The translations under genes and the position numbers were made by a program. From assembly GCF_000934465.1 (NCBI RefSeq), contig NZ_JXWY01000132.1, forward strand, positions 1 to 57,658: a stretch of 57,658 nt of DNA. Direction: 5' to 3'. The notes below the pieces were generated by a model. That model was not told where the DNA came from. It worked only from the letters and a program-made list of their open reading frames with translations, and made no database searches. Below are positions 42,401-51,638 of this stretch, in pieces. The DNA comes from Staphylococcus microti. Lineage in GTDB: Bacteria > Bacillota > Bacilli > Staphylococcales > Staphylococcaceae. Each line of letters begins with the position of its first letter. Positions within the stretch are counted from its first letter, which is position 1.

Positions 42401-42657
42401 CCTGCATTATTTTTGGCAATCACAACCGCTTCACGCTGTTGCAGATGATCCGTAACATGTATCGTCATACCGAGTAACGCTTTCATATCCGCTTCCTGAC
42501 ACGCATCATAAAATTGAGGAATGCCATACATCACATTCAAGTCGGTCATCGCAATTGCAGTATACCCCGCTTCTTTTGCTCGCTGAATGGCGCTTTTAAC
42601 AGTCAGTGTTGAATTCAACAAGTCATAAGCGGTATGAATATTTAAATGTGCTACCAT
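39463..42657 (-). CDS. dnaE: DNA polymerase III subunit alpha, DnaE type
   Basis: 1064 aa, the lagging-strand or primer-extending polymerase that works with PolC in Firmicutes. An N-terminal PHP domain (MVAHLNIHTAYDLLNSTL) is degenerate at the usual metal ligands. The catalytic core has GPGRGSSAGSLVSYLL and the aspartates of PDIDIDFED; fingers carry SLYRPGPMDEIPTYI and GVIIYQEQIMQIA; helix-hairpin-helix and OB domains follow (VRTRRLLEALI; RIHAKAVNQPILVTV). The start is ATG 42657 with GAGGTG upstream rather than the open extension to 42681. Confidence 0.96.
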   Translation of the reverse strand: MVAHLNIHTAYDLLNSTLTVKSAIQRAKEAGYTAIAMTDLNVMYGIPQFYDACQEADMKALLGMTIHVTDHLQQREAVVIAKNNAGLQRLFKLSTDIKVQHLTAVDIAELSSYVADTVVIFKNMHDDTIGWLRDLPDSTSVYLDETSTVYDAYLQVWARAAYYAYPEDKDAIKTLAAIRDNTKVNLMATQDDVAQHILDVTTLQNDSIPSELLSRTDDIAALCNAELQYHQALLPEFTTPNGESANEYLWQKLTTALTERGLTTMPYKERLQYEFDVITRMGYADYFLIVSDLIGYAKNNGILVGPGRGSSAGSLVSYLLNITTIDPLRYDLLFERFLNPERVTMPDIDIDFEDTQREKVIQYVQEKYGDYRVSGIITFGHLLAKAVARDVGRVLGFDEATMSEASKLISMSGKTTLEEAYTYEPFHTFVHRNHLHEKWYELCRQLEGLPRNTSTHAAGVIVNDRPLFESIPLTEGDTGLLTQWTMTEAERIGLLKIDFLGLKNLTIIHQILKQVARDLNVHIDIEQIPFDDKDVFAMLSRGETTGIFQLESQGVRDVLKRLQPEHFEDIVAVTSLYRPGPMDEIPTYITRRHDPQQVQYLHPDLAPILSRTYGVIIYQEQIMQIASQFAGFSYGEADILRRAMSKKSRSILESERQHFIDGAAKKGYAAELSGQIFDLILKFANYGFPRAHAVSYSKIAYIMSYLKVHYAPYFYANILTNVINNEEKTAHFIHEAKQHKLKIHAPNINKSQWRYVATSEGMYISLGAIKGVGYHSVQAILSERYENGPFKDFFDFCDRLPNRVRTRRLLEALIFAGALDCFGKNRATLLQSIDHIADTNSELDQSIIQDFATVKKDYNETDEMPDEQLSAYEKEYLGFYVSMHPIEKLFVQKQYLGVHRIHAKAVNQPILVTVERMRVIRTKSKGQQMAFVTFNDGQQTIEGVLFPSVYQQLSFKLETNQPFVIFGKFEWRQQQRQIIVNHIVPLQIFEQDKINGVQKIVIRNGLTRDIAQRFLNKTATHSGVPVLLFNEQTGQMTQAGWIENKQEMITNFIQLFEPNHIRLL

Positions 42658-42689
42658 TTTGCGTTCACCTCTTTCATTCAATGTACAAC

Positions 42690-43625
42690 TTATTGAACTT
42701 TTGCTCTCAATTGGGCAGCAAGTTGCTCAAACGTCTCCCAACTATCTACTGAAACACCCGAAGCATTCGGATGACCGCCACCGCCAAAGTCTGCCGCAAC
42801 ATCATTAATAACTATCCCTTTTGATCTGAGGCGACAACGAATTTCAGTACCTTCATCAACCGCAAACACCCATACTTTTAACCCTTTTAAATCGGCAATC
42901 GTATTGACAAATAAAGACGCTTCTGACGCTGCCACATCAAATTGCTTTAATACATCTTCCGTAATCTTCACTTGGCAAAAACCGTTATCTTCCAGTTCGA
43001 AATTTTGTAAAACATAACCTTGAAATGGCATGAGATGTGGATCTTTTTCACCTAACTGATTTAACAACTCAGTATGATGAATATCGTACGTTAATAATGC
43101 ACTTGCAATAGCCATCGTTCTCGGCGTCGTATTATTAAATAAAAAGCGCCCCGTGTCGCCAACAATACCTAAATACAGTGCTGAAGCAATCTCACGGTTG
43201 ATATATTCAGTCGCACCCAGCGATTCAATCATGTCGTAGATGATTTCACTTGTCGACGATGCACCGGTATTTACATAATTAATCTCGCCATACTGATCCA
43301 CAGCTGGGTGATGATCAATTTTAATAAGTGCATCACCATTCGCATAGCGTGTGTCATCAATACGTGGCGCATTCGCCGTATCACATACAATAACTAACGC
43401 CCCCTCATACGTTGCATCGTCTATCTTGTCTGGCGTTCCCATAAATGCTAAAGAAGGCTCTGAGTCGCCGACTGCATACACATGCTTAGTTCGATATTTC
43501 GCTTGTATAAAGCGTTGTAAACCGTATTGTGAACCAAATGCATCCGGATCTGGACGCACATGTCGGTGGATAATAATCGTGTTATATTCCTCTATTTTTG
43601 AAAGTATTTCTTCATAGTGTTTCAT
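42690..43625 (-). CDS. nrnA: Bifunctional oligoribonuclease / pAp phosphatase NrnA
   Basis: 311 aa DHH-DHHA1 family enzyme that degrades nanoRNAs and 3'-phosphoadenosine 5'-phosphate. Metal motifs [25 protein letters not shown] and [12 protein letters not shown] are present; the DHHA1 domain ends with [13 protein letters not shown] 43625 follows AGGAG. Lies 12 nt downstream of the CBS-domain gene, so the two are likely co-transcribed. Confidence 0.93.
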   Translation of the reverse strand: MKHYEEILSKIEEYNTIIIHRHVRPDPDAFGSQYGLQRFIQAKYRTKHVYAVGDSEPSLAFMGTPDKIDDATYEGALVIVCDTANAPRIDDTRYANGDALIKIDHHPAVDQYGEINYVNTGASSTSEIIYDMIESLGATEYINREIASALYLGIVGDTGRFLFNNTTPRTMAIASALLTYDIHHTELLNQLGEKDPHLMPFQGYVLQNFELEDNGFCQVKITEDVLKQFDVAASEASLFVNTIADLKGLKVWVFAVDEGTEIRCRLRSKGIVINDVAADFGGGGHPNASGVSVDSWETFEQLAAQLRAKVQ

Positions 43626-43637
43626 TTCTATACACTC

Positions 43638-44933
43638 CTAATGATCTAATAATTGGCACATAATTAATGCTTTCGCAACTGGTGCTTGGTTACTTTCCAT
43701 CGTCACTTCAATTTTAGCAAAGTTACGACCCATGTCTAAAATTTGATAAAGTACTTCGATTTCATTTTCAATTTGTACTGTTTTAATGTAAAAAATATTT
43801 AAACTTTCAATCATCACTTCTAATTTTTTATGCTTTCTCATAACACTTTTAATTGTTTCTTCAATAATTGCAACAGAAACGGATTTACTGAGTGTTCCAA
43901 ATTGATTCGTCAGTTGTGGCGTTACTTCTACAAAAATTTGATGATTACGTATTTCAATATGTTTTGCGACTTGGTCGTTAATCGTTTCGCCGACTTGTGG
44001 TTGTCTACCAACGACTTGCATCGCTTTTAGCACATCTTCACGTGTGATGACACCAATCAATTGTTTGTTCACACCTGTTACGGGTAACAATTCAATACCT
44101 TCCCAAATCATGATATGTGCACAACTCGCAACAGTCGTATGCATTTGCACACTGATGGGTGGTTTCGTCATCACTTTATGCAAGACATCATCCGCTTCTC
44201 GATTAATAATATCCTTACTCGTAATTAGGCCTGTTAAACGGATACCATCATCCACAACTGGAAAACGAGAATGCCCGGTTTCATTCGATATATCACGGAC
44301 ATCTTGTACGGTCATTGTTTGCTTAACATACGTTGTTTCTTCAATAGGTATGACAATATCATCCACAACGAGAATTTCTTTTTTAATCATTTGATTGTAC
44401 ATCGCTCGGTTAATAATATTAGCAACCATAAACGTATCATAATTAGATGAAATAATCGGTAAGCCTTTCTCATCCGCCATTCGTTTAATTTCATCCGTCG
44501 TATCAAAACCACCGGTAATGAGCACCGCACTGCCCTTTTGTAACGCTGCTTTTTGAACATCAAGTCTGTTCCCGACAATTAATAACGTATTTTTAGACAC
44601 AAAATTGACGACGTTATCAACTTCCATCGCACCAATTGCAAACTTTGTTAATGTTTTGAAACGACCCGATCGCCCACCAATTAAGTGACCGTCGATAATT
44701 TTAGCAATCTCTCCAAAAGTTAAATTATCAAGATGTTGTCTCGCCTTTTTCTCAATGCGTACCGTCCCGACTCGGTCAATCGTCGCAACAAGCCCACGCT
44801 GACCCGCATCTTTAATCGCACGATATGCCGTTCCTTCTGACACATCCAAATATTTTGCTATTTTACGCACTGAGATTTTTTGTCCAACCGTTAAATTCTC
44901 AATGTGCTTAATAATTTGTTCATGTTTCGTCAT
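43638..44933 (-). CDS. YtoI-like regulator: HTH, DRTGG, CBS pair and hotdog domain
   Basis: 431 aa. Domains in order: N-terminal helix-turn-helix (VRKIAKYLDVSEGTAYRAIK, residues 20-45), DRTGG domain (about 75-190), a CBS pair (about 195-315; SRFPVVDDGIRLTGLITSKD and LLPVTGVNKQLIGVITRED), and a C-terminal hotdog/thioesterase-like domain. A nucleotide-sensing regulator is inferred; no target is known from the sequence. The start is ATG 44933 with AAGGTG upstream; GTG 44945 abuts that site. Partner gene is nrnA. Confidence 0.85.
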   Translation of the reverse strand: MTKHEQIIKHIENLTVGQKISVRKIAKYLDVSEGTAYRAIKDAGQRGLVATIDRVGTVRIEKKARQHLDNLTFGEIAKIIDGHLIGGRSGRFKTLTKFAIGAMEVDNVVNFVSKNTLLIVGNRLDVQKAALQKGSAVLITGGFDTTDEIKRMADEKGLPIISSNYDTFMVANIINRAMYNQMIKKEILVVDDIVIPIEETTYVKQTMTVQDVRDISNETGHSRFPVVDDGIRLTGLITSKDIINREADDVLHKVMTKPPISVQMHTTVASCAHIMIWEGIELLPVTGVNKQLIGVITREDVLKAMQVVGRQPQVGETINDQVAKHIEIRNHQIFVEVTPQLTNQFGTLSKSVSVAIIEETIKSVMRKHKKLEVMIESLNIFYIKTVQIENEIEVLYQILDMGRNFAKIEVTMESNQAPVAKALIMCQLLDH

Positions 44934-45233
44934 TTGCTCAGTCACACCTTTTCCATACTACATACACACACATTTTTAAAAATTTATTCAAATCGTTCAT
45001 TGTTTTCGTTATTACGATGCACATGACGTATTGCCTTATTGTCACACATTCGACAATGGCACACGTATCTCATAACGTGCATACGGATACACCTTATCTA
45101 TTATAACTTTATTTACTACTTTTTTACACAACAATCCAAAGTGTCATCAGAAGGTCAAATACTGAAAAATTACTTGTAAGCATAGCATTTTAATATGAGA
45201 TTGTTTACACTAGTATTAGGGAGGTTGATTGAG
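44934..45233. other. Divergent spacer between the ytoI-like gene and usp
   Basis: 300 bases holding two outward start regions. AT-rich; no open frame or repeat was seen. A UspA ribosome site GGGAGG lies at 45220-45225. Confidence 0.4.
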
Positions 45234-45647
45234 ATGCACAAAAATATACTACTCGCAGTCGACACAGATTTGAAAAATGCCAAAGCACTACAAGAAGTTG
45301 CAAAACTAGCAGGAGAAGGTACAACCGTGACAATGTTAAACGTTATCGGCGAACAAGATGTACAAGCTTCCGTTAAGATGGGAACACACATTGATGAGTT
45401 GAAAAACATTCGTCACGACAAAATGGCGCCTACACGTGAAACGCTAGAATCAAATGGCATCCCTTACGAAGAAATTATTGAGCGTGGCAACCCTAAAGAG
45501 AAAATTGTCGCATATGCGAATAGTGGTCAATATGACATTGTTGTCTTAAGTAACCGCAAAGCAGAAGCAGCTAAGAAGTTTGTTTTAGGCAGTGTCAGTC
45601 ATAAAGTTGCGAAACGCGCTAAAATTCCAGTATTAATCGTTAAATAA
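45234..45647 (+). CDS. Universal stress protein UspA family, 137 aa
   Basis: Single UspA domain. Starts at ATG 45234 (MHKNILLAVDTDLKNAK), 9 nt after GGAGG; the frame upstream lacks a ribosome site. The ATP-binding type motif is only partly kept near the C-terminus (VLGSVSHKVAKRAKIPVLIVK). One of the few plus-strand genes; divergent from the ytoI-like gene. A second, longer usp is at 48856. Confidence 0.9.
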   Translation: MHKNILLAVDTDLKNAKALQEVAKLAGEGTTVTMLNVIGEQDVQASVKMGTHIDELKNIRHDKMAPTRETLESNGIPYEEIIERGNPKEKIVAYANSGQYDIVVLSNRKAEAAKKFVLGSVSHKVAKRAKIPVLIVK

Positions 45648-45652
45648 TTAAT

Positions 45653-45690
45653 AAAGTGAGCCTGACGGTTGTTGTCGGCTCACTTTTTCT
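45653..45690. terminator. Bidirectional terminator between usp and ytkL-like genes
   Basis: Stem AAAGTGAGCC / GGCTCACTTT with a 14-nt loop. T tract on the plus strand and A tract on the left serve both converging genes. Confidence 0.85.
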
Positions 45691-45694
45691 ACTT

Positions 45695-46387
45695 TTATGA
45701 CAGTTTGACAGCTTCACCCGGTTTTAAAATTTGTACTTCCCCGTGTGTCACAGCTGCTTTAAAGTCTTCTGGGTTCTGTTCAATCAATGGGAACGTATCG
45801 AAATGAATTGGTACTGTAATTTTCGGTTGAATCAATTCATTAATTGCGTAACTCGCATCGTCAATGCCCATTGTAAAATTGTCACCAATTGGAATAAAAC
45901 ATACATCAACCGGATGGCGGTCAGCAATCAGCTTCATATCACTGAATAAAGCCGTATCCCCTGTATGATAGACAGTTGTCCCTTCAAGTTCTAAAATAAC
46001 ACCCATTGGCATACCCAGATAAATAGGAACACCTTCATCATTTAATAAGCTCGAACTATGAAAAGCTTGAACAAATTTTAACTTACCGAAATCAAATGTC
46101 CATTGGCCACCGATGTTCATCGGATGCACATTTTCAATACCTTTCGCCGTTGATAAATAGTTTGCGATTTCAGCTGTTGAGATCACTGTCGCACCCGTGC
46201 ATTTTGCTAATGCCAGCGTATCGCCAAAATGATCTTCGTGACCATGCGTTAAGACGATATAATCCACTTCAAGCGTTTCAGCGTTTAAATCACTTAACCC
46301 ATTGCCTGTAATAAACGGATCGATAATCCCCTTTTTACCATTTGATTCAAAATACACGGTTGACTGACCATGAAAAGATAATTTCAT
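45695..46387 (-). CDS. UPF0173 metal-dependent hydrolase, YtkL type
   Basis: 230 aa metallo-beta-lactamase fold protein. The metal motif is [10 protein letters not shown] (HxHxDH), with further ligands in [10 protein letters not shown] and a C-terminal histidine in VPIHFDTFP. The start is ATG 46387 ([13 protein letters not shown]), 9 nt after AAGGGGG; the long open extension to 46597 overlaps the pepQ promoter and is not coding. Substrate unknown for the family. Confidence 0.9.
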   Translation of the reverse strand: MKLSFHGQSTVYFESNGKKGIIDPFITGNGLSDLNAETLEVDYIVLTHGHEDHFGDTLALAKCTGATVISTAEIANYLSTAKGIENVHPMNIGGQWTFDFGKLKFVQAFHSSSLLNDEGVPIYLGMPMGVILELEGTTVYHTGDTALFSDMKLIADRHPVDVCFIPIGDNFTMGIDDASYAINELIQPKITVPIHFDTFPLIEQNPEDFKAAVTHGEVQILKPGEAVKLS

Positions 46388-46459
46388 TAGATATGCCCCC
46401 TTCACAAGATTCATAATACTATTATACCACGTACGTCTCGTCACTACACATGCCTGAGT

Positions 46460-46488
46460 TTGAATTTTACAAATAACTGACATACAAT
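46460..46488 (+). promoter_or_regulatory. Promoter of the Xaa-Pro peptidase gene
   Basis: TTGAAT (46460-46465), 17-nt spacer and TACAAT (46483-46488), 29 nt before the start. Confidence 0.7.
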
Positions 46489-46517
46489 AAAATAGACAGA
46501 TGTAGAGGAGGATTTTT

Positions 46518-47573
46518 ATGGCAAAGATAGCACAACTGGTACAAACACTACAACAAGAAAATGCAGATGCAGCTTGGATATCACATCCCATCAACATTTT
46601 CTATTTAACAGGCTTCAAAAGCGAACCACATGAACGTCTATTTGCATTACTTGTCACAAAAGATGGTACGCAAACTTTATTCGTTCCGCAACTGGATGTT
46701 GAAGAAGTCAAAGCGTCCCCATATGAAGGTCAAATCATCGGATACCTTGATACTGAAAATCCTTATGCCAAATATCCAGCACAATTTAATAAAATGCTTA
46801 TTGAAGAAACGCATTTAACCGTTAAACGTGCACACGAATTGGAAACAGCGTTTGGCGTGCAATCATTTGGCGCAATGGATCTCGCATTAAAAACATTGAG
46901 AAATGTGAAAACAGAAGCAGAAATTGAAGCAATGCGTCACGCAGCGAAACTTGCCGATAAATGCGTCGAAATCGGTGTCGCCTATTTAAAACCGGGTGTG
47001 ACAGAACGCGAAGTCGTCAATCACATTGAAAATGAAATTAAAAAACACGGCGTCAGCGAAATGAGCTTTGATACGATGGTGTTATTTGGTGATCATGCGG
47101 CAGCACCACACGGTACACCGGGTGACCGACAACTTCAAAACGATGAATATGTGTTGTTTGACTTAGGTGTCATCTACAATCACTATTGCAGTGACATCAC
47201 ACGTACGGTGGCATTTGGTCAACCGAGTGATGAAGCAAAACGTATTTATGATATTGTAAAAGAAGCGGAACAGTCAGCGATTGATGCGATTAAACCAGGT
47301 GTTACAATCAGTACATTAGATAATATCGCACGAGGTATTATTGAAGAAGCGGGTTACGGTGAATATTTCCCACACCGCTTAGGACACGGGTTAGGCTTAG
47401 AAGCACACGAATACCAAGACATTTCAAACACAAACGAAAATGTCTTTGAAGAAGGTATGGTTATTACAATCGAACCAGGTATTTACGTCCCTAACGTAGC
47501 TGGTGTGCGCATTGAAGATGACATACTCGTAACTGCAGATGGCTACGAAAGTTTATCACACTACGCCAAATAA
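46518..47573 (+). CDS. pepQ: Xaa-Pro dipeptidase/aminopeptidase, M24B family
   Basis: 351 aa cytosolic peptidase that splits proline-containing peptides. An N-terminal creatinase-like domain is followed by the pita-bread catalytic domain with metal ligands in [18 protein letters not shown] (two aspartates), [13 protein letters not shown] (histidine), [10 protein letters not shown] and [11 protein letters not shown] (glutamates). ATG 46518 follows GAGGAGG. Annotated variously as PepQ or aminopeptidase P; the exact specificity is not settled by sequence. Confidence 0.9.
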   Translation: MAKIAQLVQTLQQENADAAWISHPINIFYLTGFKSEPHERLFALLVTKDGTQTLFVPQLDVEEVKASPYEGQIIGYLDTENPYAKYPAQFNKMLIEETHLTVKRAHELETAFGVQSFGAMDLALKTLRNVKTEAEIEAMRHAAKLADKCVEIGVAYLKPGVTEREVVNHIENEIKKHGVSEMSFDTMVLFGDHAAAPHGTPGDRQLQNDEYVLFDLGVIYNHYCSDITRTVAFGQPSDEAKRIYDIVKEAEQSAIDAIKPGVTISTLDNIARGIIEEAGYGEYFPHRLGHGLGLEAHEYQDISNTNENVFEEGMVITIEPGIYVPNVAGVRIEDDILVTADGYESLSHYAK

Positions 47574-47578
47574 ACACG

Positions 47579-47617
47579 AAACGACCCTAAAGAGAATCGC
47601 TCTCTCTAGGGTCGTTT
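47579..47617. terminator. Bidirectional terminator between pepQ and ald
   Basis: Stem AAACGACCCTAaAGAGA / TCTCTAGGGTCGTTT between two converging genes, with A and T runs on either side. Confidence 0.85.
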
Positions 47618-47623
47618 ACTATA

Positions 47624-48739
47624 TTATGATAAGACTTCTGTCACTGGTGTATATGTGCGATCAAACGCTTCAGCTACCGCTTTGTTCGTAACATAACCAT
47701 TGAAAGTATTTAAACCATGAGACAATGGTACATTATCTGTTAAAGCTTGTTTATAGCCTTTATTCGCAAGTTGTAATGCGTATGGTAATGTCGCATTATT
47801 TAAACCAATTGTTGATGTACGTGGTACAGCACCTGGCATATTCGCAACGGCATAGTGTACAACACCATGTTTAATGTATGTTGGATTATCATGCGTTGTA
47901 ATCTTATCCGTTGTTTCAAAAATACCACCTTGGTCAATCGCAATATCAACAATGACTGAACCTGGTCTCATTTGCTTAATCATGTCTTCTGTAACAAGTG
48001 TTGGTGCTTTTGCCCCTGGAATTAATACCGCACCAATAACTAAATCACTATTTTTCACATTTTCTTCAATGTTTAATGGGTTAGACATAATTGTATGCAC
48101 ACGACCATCAAATAAGTCTTCTAATTCTTGTAAACGTTTAGCGTTAACATCAAGAATTGTAACGTCCGCACCAAGACCTAGTGCGATTTTCGCAGCGTTC
48201 GTCCCCGCTTGACCGCCACCGATAATCGTTACTTTACCTTTTTGTACGCCTGGAATACCACCTAATAAGATACCCATACCACCGTTAAAGCGTTGTAAGA
48301 ATTGTGCACCGATTTGTGCAGACATACGACCCGCTACTTCACTCATAGGTGTTAATAGTGGTAATGAACGGTCTGCCAATTGCACTGTTTCATAAGCAAT
48401 TGAGATTACTTTTTTCTCAATCAATGCTTCTGTCAATGCTGGCTCGTTCGCAAGATGTAAATATGTGAATAAAATAAGGCCCTCTCTAAAGTAGCCATAC
48501 TCTTCTTCTAATGGTTCTTTAACTTTAACGACCATATCTACATCCCATGCTTGAGCAGCTGTGTCGACAATTTGCGCACCTACTTCGATATAATGTTTGT
48601 CTTCAAAGTAAGAACCCTCACCTGCGCTCTTTTCGACAACAACAGTATGTCCTGCTTCTACAAGGGCATGTACCCCACTCGGTGATAAACTCACACGGTT
48701 TTCGTTATTTTTAATCTCCTTAGGAATTCCAATTTTCAT
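47624..48739 (-). CDS. ald: Alanine dehydrogenase
   Basis: 371 aa; NAD-dependent reversible deamination of alanine to pyruvate. N-terminal [20 protein letters not shown] is the pyruvate-binding signature; the lysine in VVKVKEPL and the histidine in [14 protein letters not shown] are catalytic. The NAD fold is [24 protein letters not shown]. The start is ATG 48739; the ribosome site is GGAGG 14 nt upstream or AGGAG directly adjacent. A perfect-consensus cre site lies 39 nt upstream. Confidence 0.96.
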   Translation of the reverse strand: MKIGIPKEIKNNENRVSLSPSGVHALVEAGHTVVVEKSAGEGSYFEDKHYIEVGAQIVDTAAQAWDVDMVVKVKEPLEEEYGYFREGLILFTYLHLANEPALTEALIEKKVISIAYETVQLADRSLPLLTPMSEVAGRMSAQIGAQFLQRFNGGMGILLGGIPGVQKGKVTIIGGGQAGTNAAKIALGLGADVTILDVNAKRLQELEDLFDGRVHTIMSNPLNIEENVKNSDLVIGAVLIPGAKAPTLVTEDMIKQMRPGSVIVDIAIDQGGIFETTDKITTHDNPTYIKHGVVHYAVANMPGAVPRTSTIGLNNATLPYALQLANKGYKQALTDNVPLSHGLNTFNGYVTNKAVAEAFDRTYTPVTEVLS

Positions 48740-48777
48740 ACTCCTACACCTCCAACTCAATAATAACGCATGACATT

Positions 48778-48791
48778 TGTAAGCGCAATCA
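48778..48791. promoter_or_regulatory. cre (CcpA) site between ald and usp
   Basis: TGTAAGCGCAATCA fits every fixed position of the cre consensus TGNAANCGNWNNCA. It lies in the divergent region, 38 nt upstream of the ald start and just upstream of the usp -35 box, so CcpA could affect either gene. Confidence 0.6.
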
Positions 48792-48797
48792 TAATGA

Positions 48798-48826
48798 TTA
48801 ACGTTCGTATGATTTTATGATATAAT
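48798..48826 (+). promoter_or_regulatory. Promoter of the second usp gene
   Basis: TTAACG (48798-48803), 17-nt spacer and TATAAT (48821-48826), 29 nt before the start. Confidence 0.7.
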
Positions 48827-48855
48827 AATAGTGAAATAAGAAAGGGGTTTTTGCT

Positions 48856-49359
48856 ATGTTAATGTACAAAAACATATTAATCGCAGTCGATGGTTCTCAT
48901 GAAGCAGAATGGGCATTCAACAAAGCAGTTGCCGTTGCAAAACGTAACAATGCCAAATTGACAATCATCAATGTTATCGATTCACGTACTTACACATCTT
49001 TTGAAGTATATGATTCTCACTTCACAGAAAAGTCTAAAACATTTGCTGAGAAATTGTTAGACGGATACAAACAAGTAGCAATTGACGAAGGTGTCGCGGA
49101 TGTTGAGACACGCTTAGAATTTGGTTCACCTAAGTCTCTAATCCCTAGAATGGCAAGTGAAGAACAACTTGATGTAGACCTTGTTATGTGTGGTACATCA
49201 GGTCTTAACGCAGTAGAACGTTTTATCGTTGGTTCTGTATCTGAAGCCATCGTTCGCCATGCAACTTGCGACGTTTTAGTTGTACGTACTGAACAAATCC
49301 CAGAAACATTTAAGCCGAAAGTGGCAACTGAAGATTTTTTAAAGGACTTCAACATCTAG
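48856..49359 (+). CDS. Universal stress protein UspA family, 167 aa
   Basis: Single UspA domain with the ATP-binding pattern: VDGSHEAEWAF at the N-terminus and the G-2x-G-9x-G(S/T) stretch GTSGLNAVERFIVGSVSEAI. Starts at ATG 48856 behind AAAGGGG (a second ATG is at 48862). In staphylococci this gene normally precedes ackA; here the CRISPR-Cas locus follows. It converges on csn2, with a shared terminator. Confidence 0.93.
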   Translation: MLMYKNILIAVDGSHEAEWAFNKAVAVAKRNNAKLTIINVIDSRTYTSFEVYDSHFTEKSKTFAEKLLDGYKQVAIDEGVADVETRLEFGSPKSLIPRMASEEQLDVDLVMCGTSGLNAVERFIVGSVSEAIVRHATCDVLVVRTEQIPETFKPKVATEDFLKDFNI

Positions 49360-49361
49360 TC

Positions 49362-49404
49362 AAAAAAGACCAACTCGCTCATTTTTGAGTGGTTGGTCTT
49401 TTTT
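49362..49404. terminator. Bidirectional terminator between usp and csn2
   Basis: Stem AAAAAAGACCAACtC / GtGGTTGGTCTTTTTT; it ends both the usp transcript and the cas operon. Confidence 0.9.
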
Positions 49405-49407
49405 GTT

Positions 49408-50409
49408 TTATCCTTTATAAATATCCTTGATATAGCATGCCAAAGGGCTAGGCAGCTTATCATAGTCAAGATCTAGCGCAAAAGGATGGCGGCAGTATCG
49501 TAAAAATTGAATACCTGTATAAATATCACAATCTGTAAATAGCATAATATCATTCAAGGCGTAGTTTGAAATCGTTGGGTTCAATTCAAATTTTTCATGA
49601 TATTGGTTTAGAAACTGCGTTAAGCTATGCTTGATGTCATCTTCTGTAAAATTAATCGGCGCGTCCCAAACAAGCGTATCTATAAATGATTGGGTTAAAA
49701 TTTGTTTGTCATTTTTTAAATAATTCATCGCATTGAGTGAATCAGCGAGAAAATGTATAGAGCCTGTTAAAACGATGATTGGCAAATCAAGATCATTTAA
49801 AAAATCCTTAAGTAATCGTTGTTCTTTCACACTCAAATTCGCCTCTGGATACATGTATATTAACAATGTTCGATTATTCGATATTTGATTCATCTCATTA
49901 ATCAATAAAGGCAAAACTTTGAGAATGCGATGAATTCGACGTGAATAATCTTCTGTCAATTCATAATCAAACATCAATTGTTTTAAAAAGAGCTTTTCGT
50001 CGTACGGCTTTAACTTTAACGGTAAATCATCATTAATTCTATCTAACAAATCTTCTAATAACTGATTGATTGAATGGTAATAACCTGCAACCTCAAAATC
50101 ATTTTTCAAACGCCTAGATAAAGACTTACAAAGCAATGATGAGGCTGAAAGCGCATGCTCATTTTCTATCGTTTCATTCGTAATCATAAATGCTGTATAC
50201 GCTTTGGAACTCAATACTTCATCGTTATTAACATCAATAATTTTAACATCTTGCGTAGACGACTTCCTTTTTTGAAAGAAATGAAAAATACCATTCAACC
50301 ATGCTTCTTCAAGCGTCTCATATTCATTGAAAATAGATGTATAGTCCCCAATGTTCAATGTGATTGTATCTTGATCAGATAATGAAACTTGCCATTGTAT
50401 CCCTTCCAT
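49408..50409 (-). CDS. csn2: CRISPR-associated protein Csn2, long type
   Basis: 333 aa, the fourth gene of the cas operon. Sequence is divergent; assignment rests on position after cas2 and on length like the long Csn2 variants that accompany mid-size type II-A Cas9 proteins (S. thermophilus CRISPR1 group), against ~220 aa for the short type. Recognisable pieces: ITLNIGDYTSIFNEYETLEE at the N-terminus and RTLLIYMYPEANLSVKEQRLL in the middle. Csn2 rings bind DNA ends and are needed for spacer acquisition. ATG 50409 follows GAGGTGAGCT, 8 nt after the cas2 stop. Confidence 0.8.
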   Translation of the reverse strand: MEGIQWQVSLSDQDTITLNIGDYTSIFNEYETLEEAWLNGIFHFFQKRKSSTQDVKIIDVNNDEVLSSKAYTAFMITNETIENEHALSASSLLCKSLSRRLKNDFEVAGYYHSINQLLEDLLDRINDDLPLKLKPYDEKLFLKQLMFDYELTEDYSRRIHRILKVLPLLINEMNQISNNRTLLIYMYPEANLSVKEQRLLKDFLNDLDLPIIVLTGSIHFLADSLNAMNYLKNDKQILTQSFIDTLVWDAPINFTEDDIKHSLTQFLNQYHEKFELNPTISNYALNDIMLFTDCDIYTGIQFLRYCRHPFALDLDYDKLPSPLACYIKDIYKG

Positions 50410-50417
50410 AGCTCACC

Positions 50418-50726
50418 TCAAAACACAATTGTTCTGTTATCACCAAGTAATGCGATATTTTTATCTTCTGAACCTAACAGTATTTGCATTTTTTCATACT
50501 GCTTTTCAGTAATGACTAATGCACGTACGTGACCATCTTTCGGTAAAAATTGCTTGATGGTTTGCACAGTAAATTTAGCAGCATCTTGATTGGCAACACT
50601 TTTAATATAGATGGAATATTGCATCATGAGAAATCCTTCTTCTAATAACCTTTTTCTGAACTTACTATAAATGCGCCTTTGCTCTTTTGTTTCGACAGGT
50701 AAATCAAACATTAAAAGGACTCTCAT
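50418..50726 (-). CDS. cas2: CRISPR-associated endoribonuclease Cas2
   Basis: 102 aa ferredoxin-fold protein that scaffolds the Cas1 integrase. MRVLLMFDLPVETKEQRR holds the conserved aspartate D8; GFLMMQYSIYIK and VRALVITEKQYEKM complete the fold. The start is ATG 50726, 4 nt after the cas1 stop, with only a weak GAG upstream, so reinitiation from cas1 is likely; the longer frame to 50750 overlaps cas1. Confidence 0.93.
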   Translation of the reverse strand: MRVLLMFDLPVETKEQRRIYSKFRKRLLEEGFLMMQYSIYIKSVANQDAAKFTVQTIKQFLPKDGHVRALVITEKQYEKMQILLGSEDKNIALLGDNRTIVF

Positions 50727-50730
50727 AAAT

Positions 50731-51633
50731 CTATAACTCATGAAATTCAAACTTATGTAAGTCAGGAAATTTTAGGTTATCAGCATTGCCACTATTAAAA
50801 AATTCAATAATCGAATCAATCATGATTTCAATCGCTCGAATCGTCGTTTGCATTTTGCCATCTATACATATTTTCGCATGCATTAAATTAATCAACCTCA
50901 GTCGATAGTCACGTGTTAAATAATCTTCAGGTGGACGCTTCGTTAAATACATATCAACGAGCGGACGGAACGGTTCCAAAAAGTCAGATGCTAAATTAAA
51001 GTGATTCTGCCCACCAATATGATGAATACCTAATGCTGGTATAAGCCCTTTTGCTACAATTGTACGTGCGATTGCCGCATTTAAAATCGTATATCCATAG
51101 TCTAAAACGGCATTTTCAACCAATGTTTCATCATCACGTGTAAAATCGTCAAACAAACTATTAAAGTAATATTTTGCTGCTTGCCCTTCAATATTTTGAC
51201 GGTCTTTTAATAACACGCGTTCTTTTAATGCCATCATCTTTTCAATACGTTCATCAGAAATTGCATTATATTCCATACAAACAATCTGGTTACTGATTTT
51301 TTGCTTGATAATTTCACGCCAAAGCAATTCTTTTTGCGCTTCATCCCACATAAGCTGCATTTTCATTTGAGAATATTGTCTGCAATGTCCAGAGACTGGA
51401 TGCACAATACACTCAGGTAAATGCTTTTGATTGCAGAAAATCACAAGAATATTGTGATTAGATAATGCAACAATAAGGCGAGACGTTAATGAAATCGTTA
51501 AGTCTTCGATCACCAAAGCATAAATATCATCTAAGGGGACTTTATAGTCATCGTCCCCTTTTTTAATTTTCAAACTATCCAAGTGCAATGAAAGTTTATC
51601 TACATCTGAAATATAAACAACACGCCATCCCAT
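50731..51633 (-). CDS. cas1: CRISPR-associated integrase Cas1
   Basis: 300 aa type II Cas1. Metal-binding residues are E149 (NIEGQAAKYYF), H205 (GIHHIGGQNHFNLASDF) and E220 (FLEPFRP). The N-terminal beta domain begins MGWRVVYISDVDKLSL. The start is ATG 51633 behind AAGGGTG; it is 6 nt after the cas9 stop begins, in a TGATGACAATG junction, so translation is coupled to cas9. With Cas2 it inserts new spacers at the leader end. Confidence 0.96.
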   Translation of the reverse strand: MGWRVVYISDVDKLSLHLDSLKIKKGDDDYKVPLDDIYALVIEDLTISLTSRLIVALSNHNILVIFCNQKHLPECIVHPVSGHCRQYSQMKMQLMWDEAQKELLWREIIKQKISNQIVCMEYNAISDERIEKMMALKERVLLKDRQNIEGQAAKYYFNSLFDDFTRDDETLVENAVLDYGYTILNAAIARTIVAKGLIPALGIHHIGGQNHFNLASDFLEPFRPLVDMYLTKRPPEDYLTRDYRLRLINLMHAKICIDGKMQTTIRAIEIMIDSIIEFFNSGNADNLKFPDLHKFEFHEL

Positions 51634-51638
51634 TGTCA

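Noticed and set aside
45695-46597. Full 300-codon extension of the YtkL-like hydrolase
   Set aside because: The N-terminal ~70 codons are Cys-rich and untypical and overlap the pepQ promoter and start; ATG 46387 has a strong ribosome site.
50773-50790. Minus-strand CCTAAAATTT in cas1 as an anti-repeat fragment
   Set aside because: It is part of the cas1 codons for NLKF and lacks any further match to the repeat.
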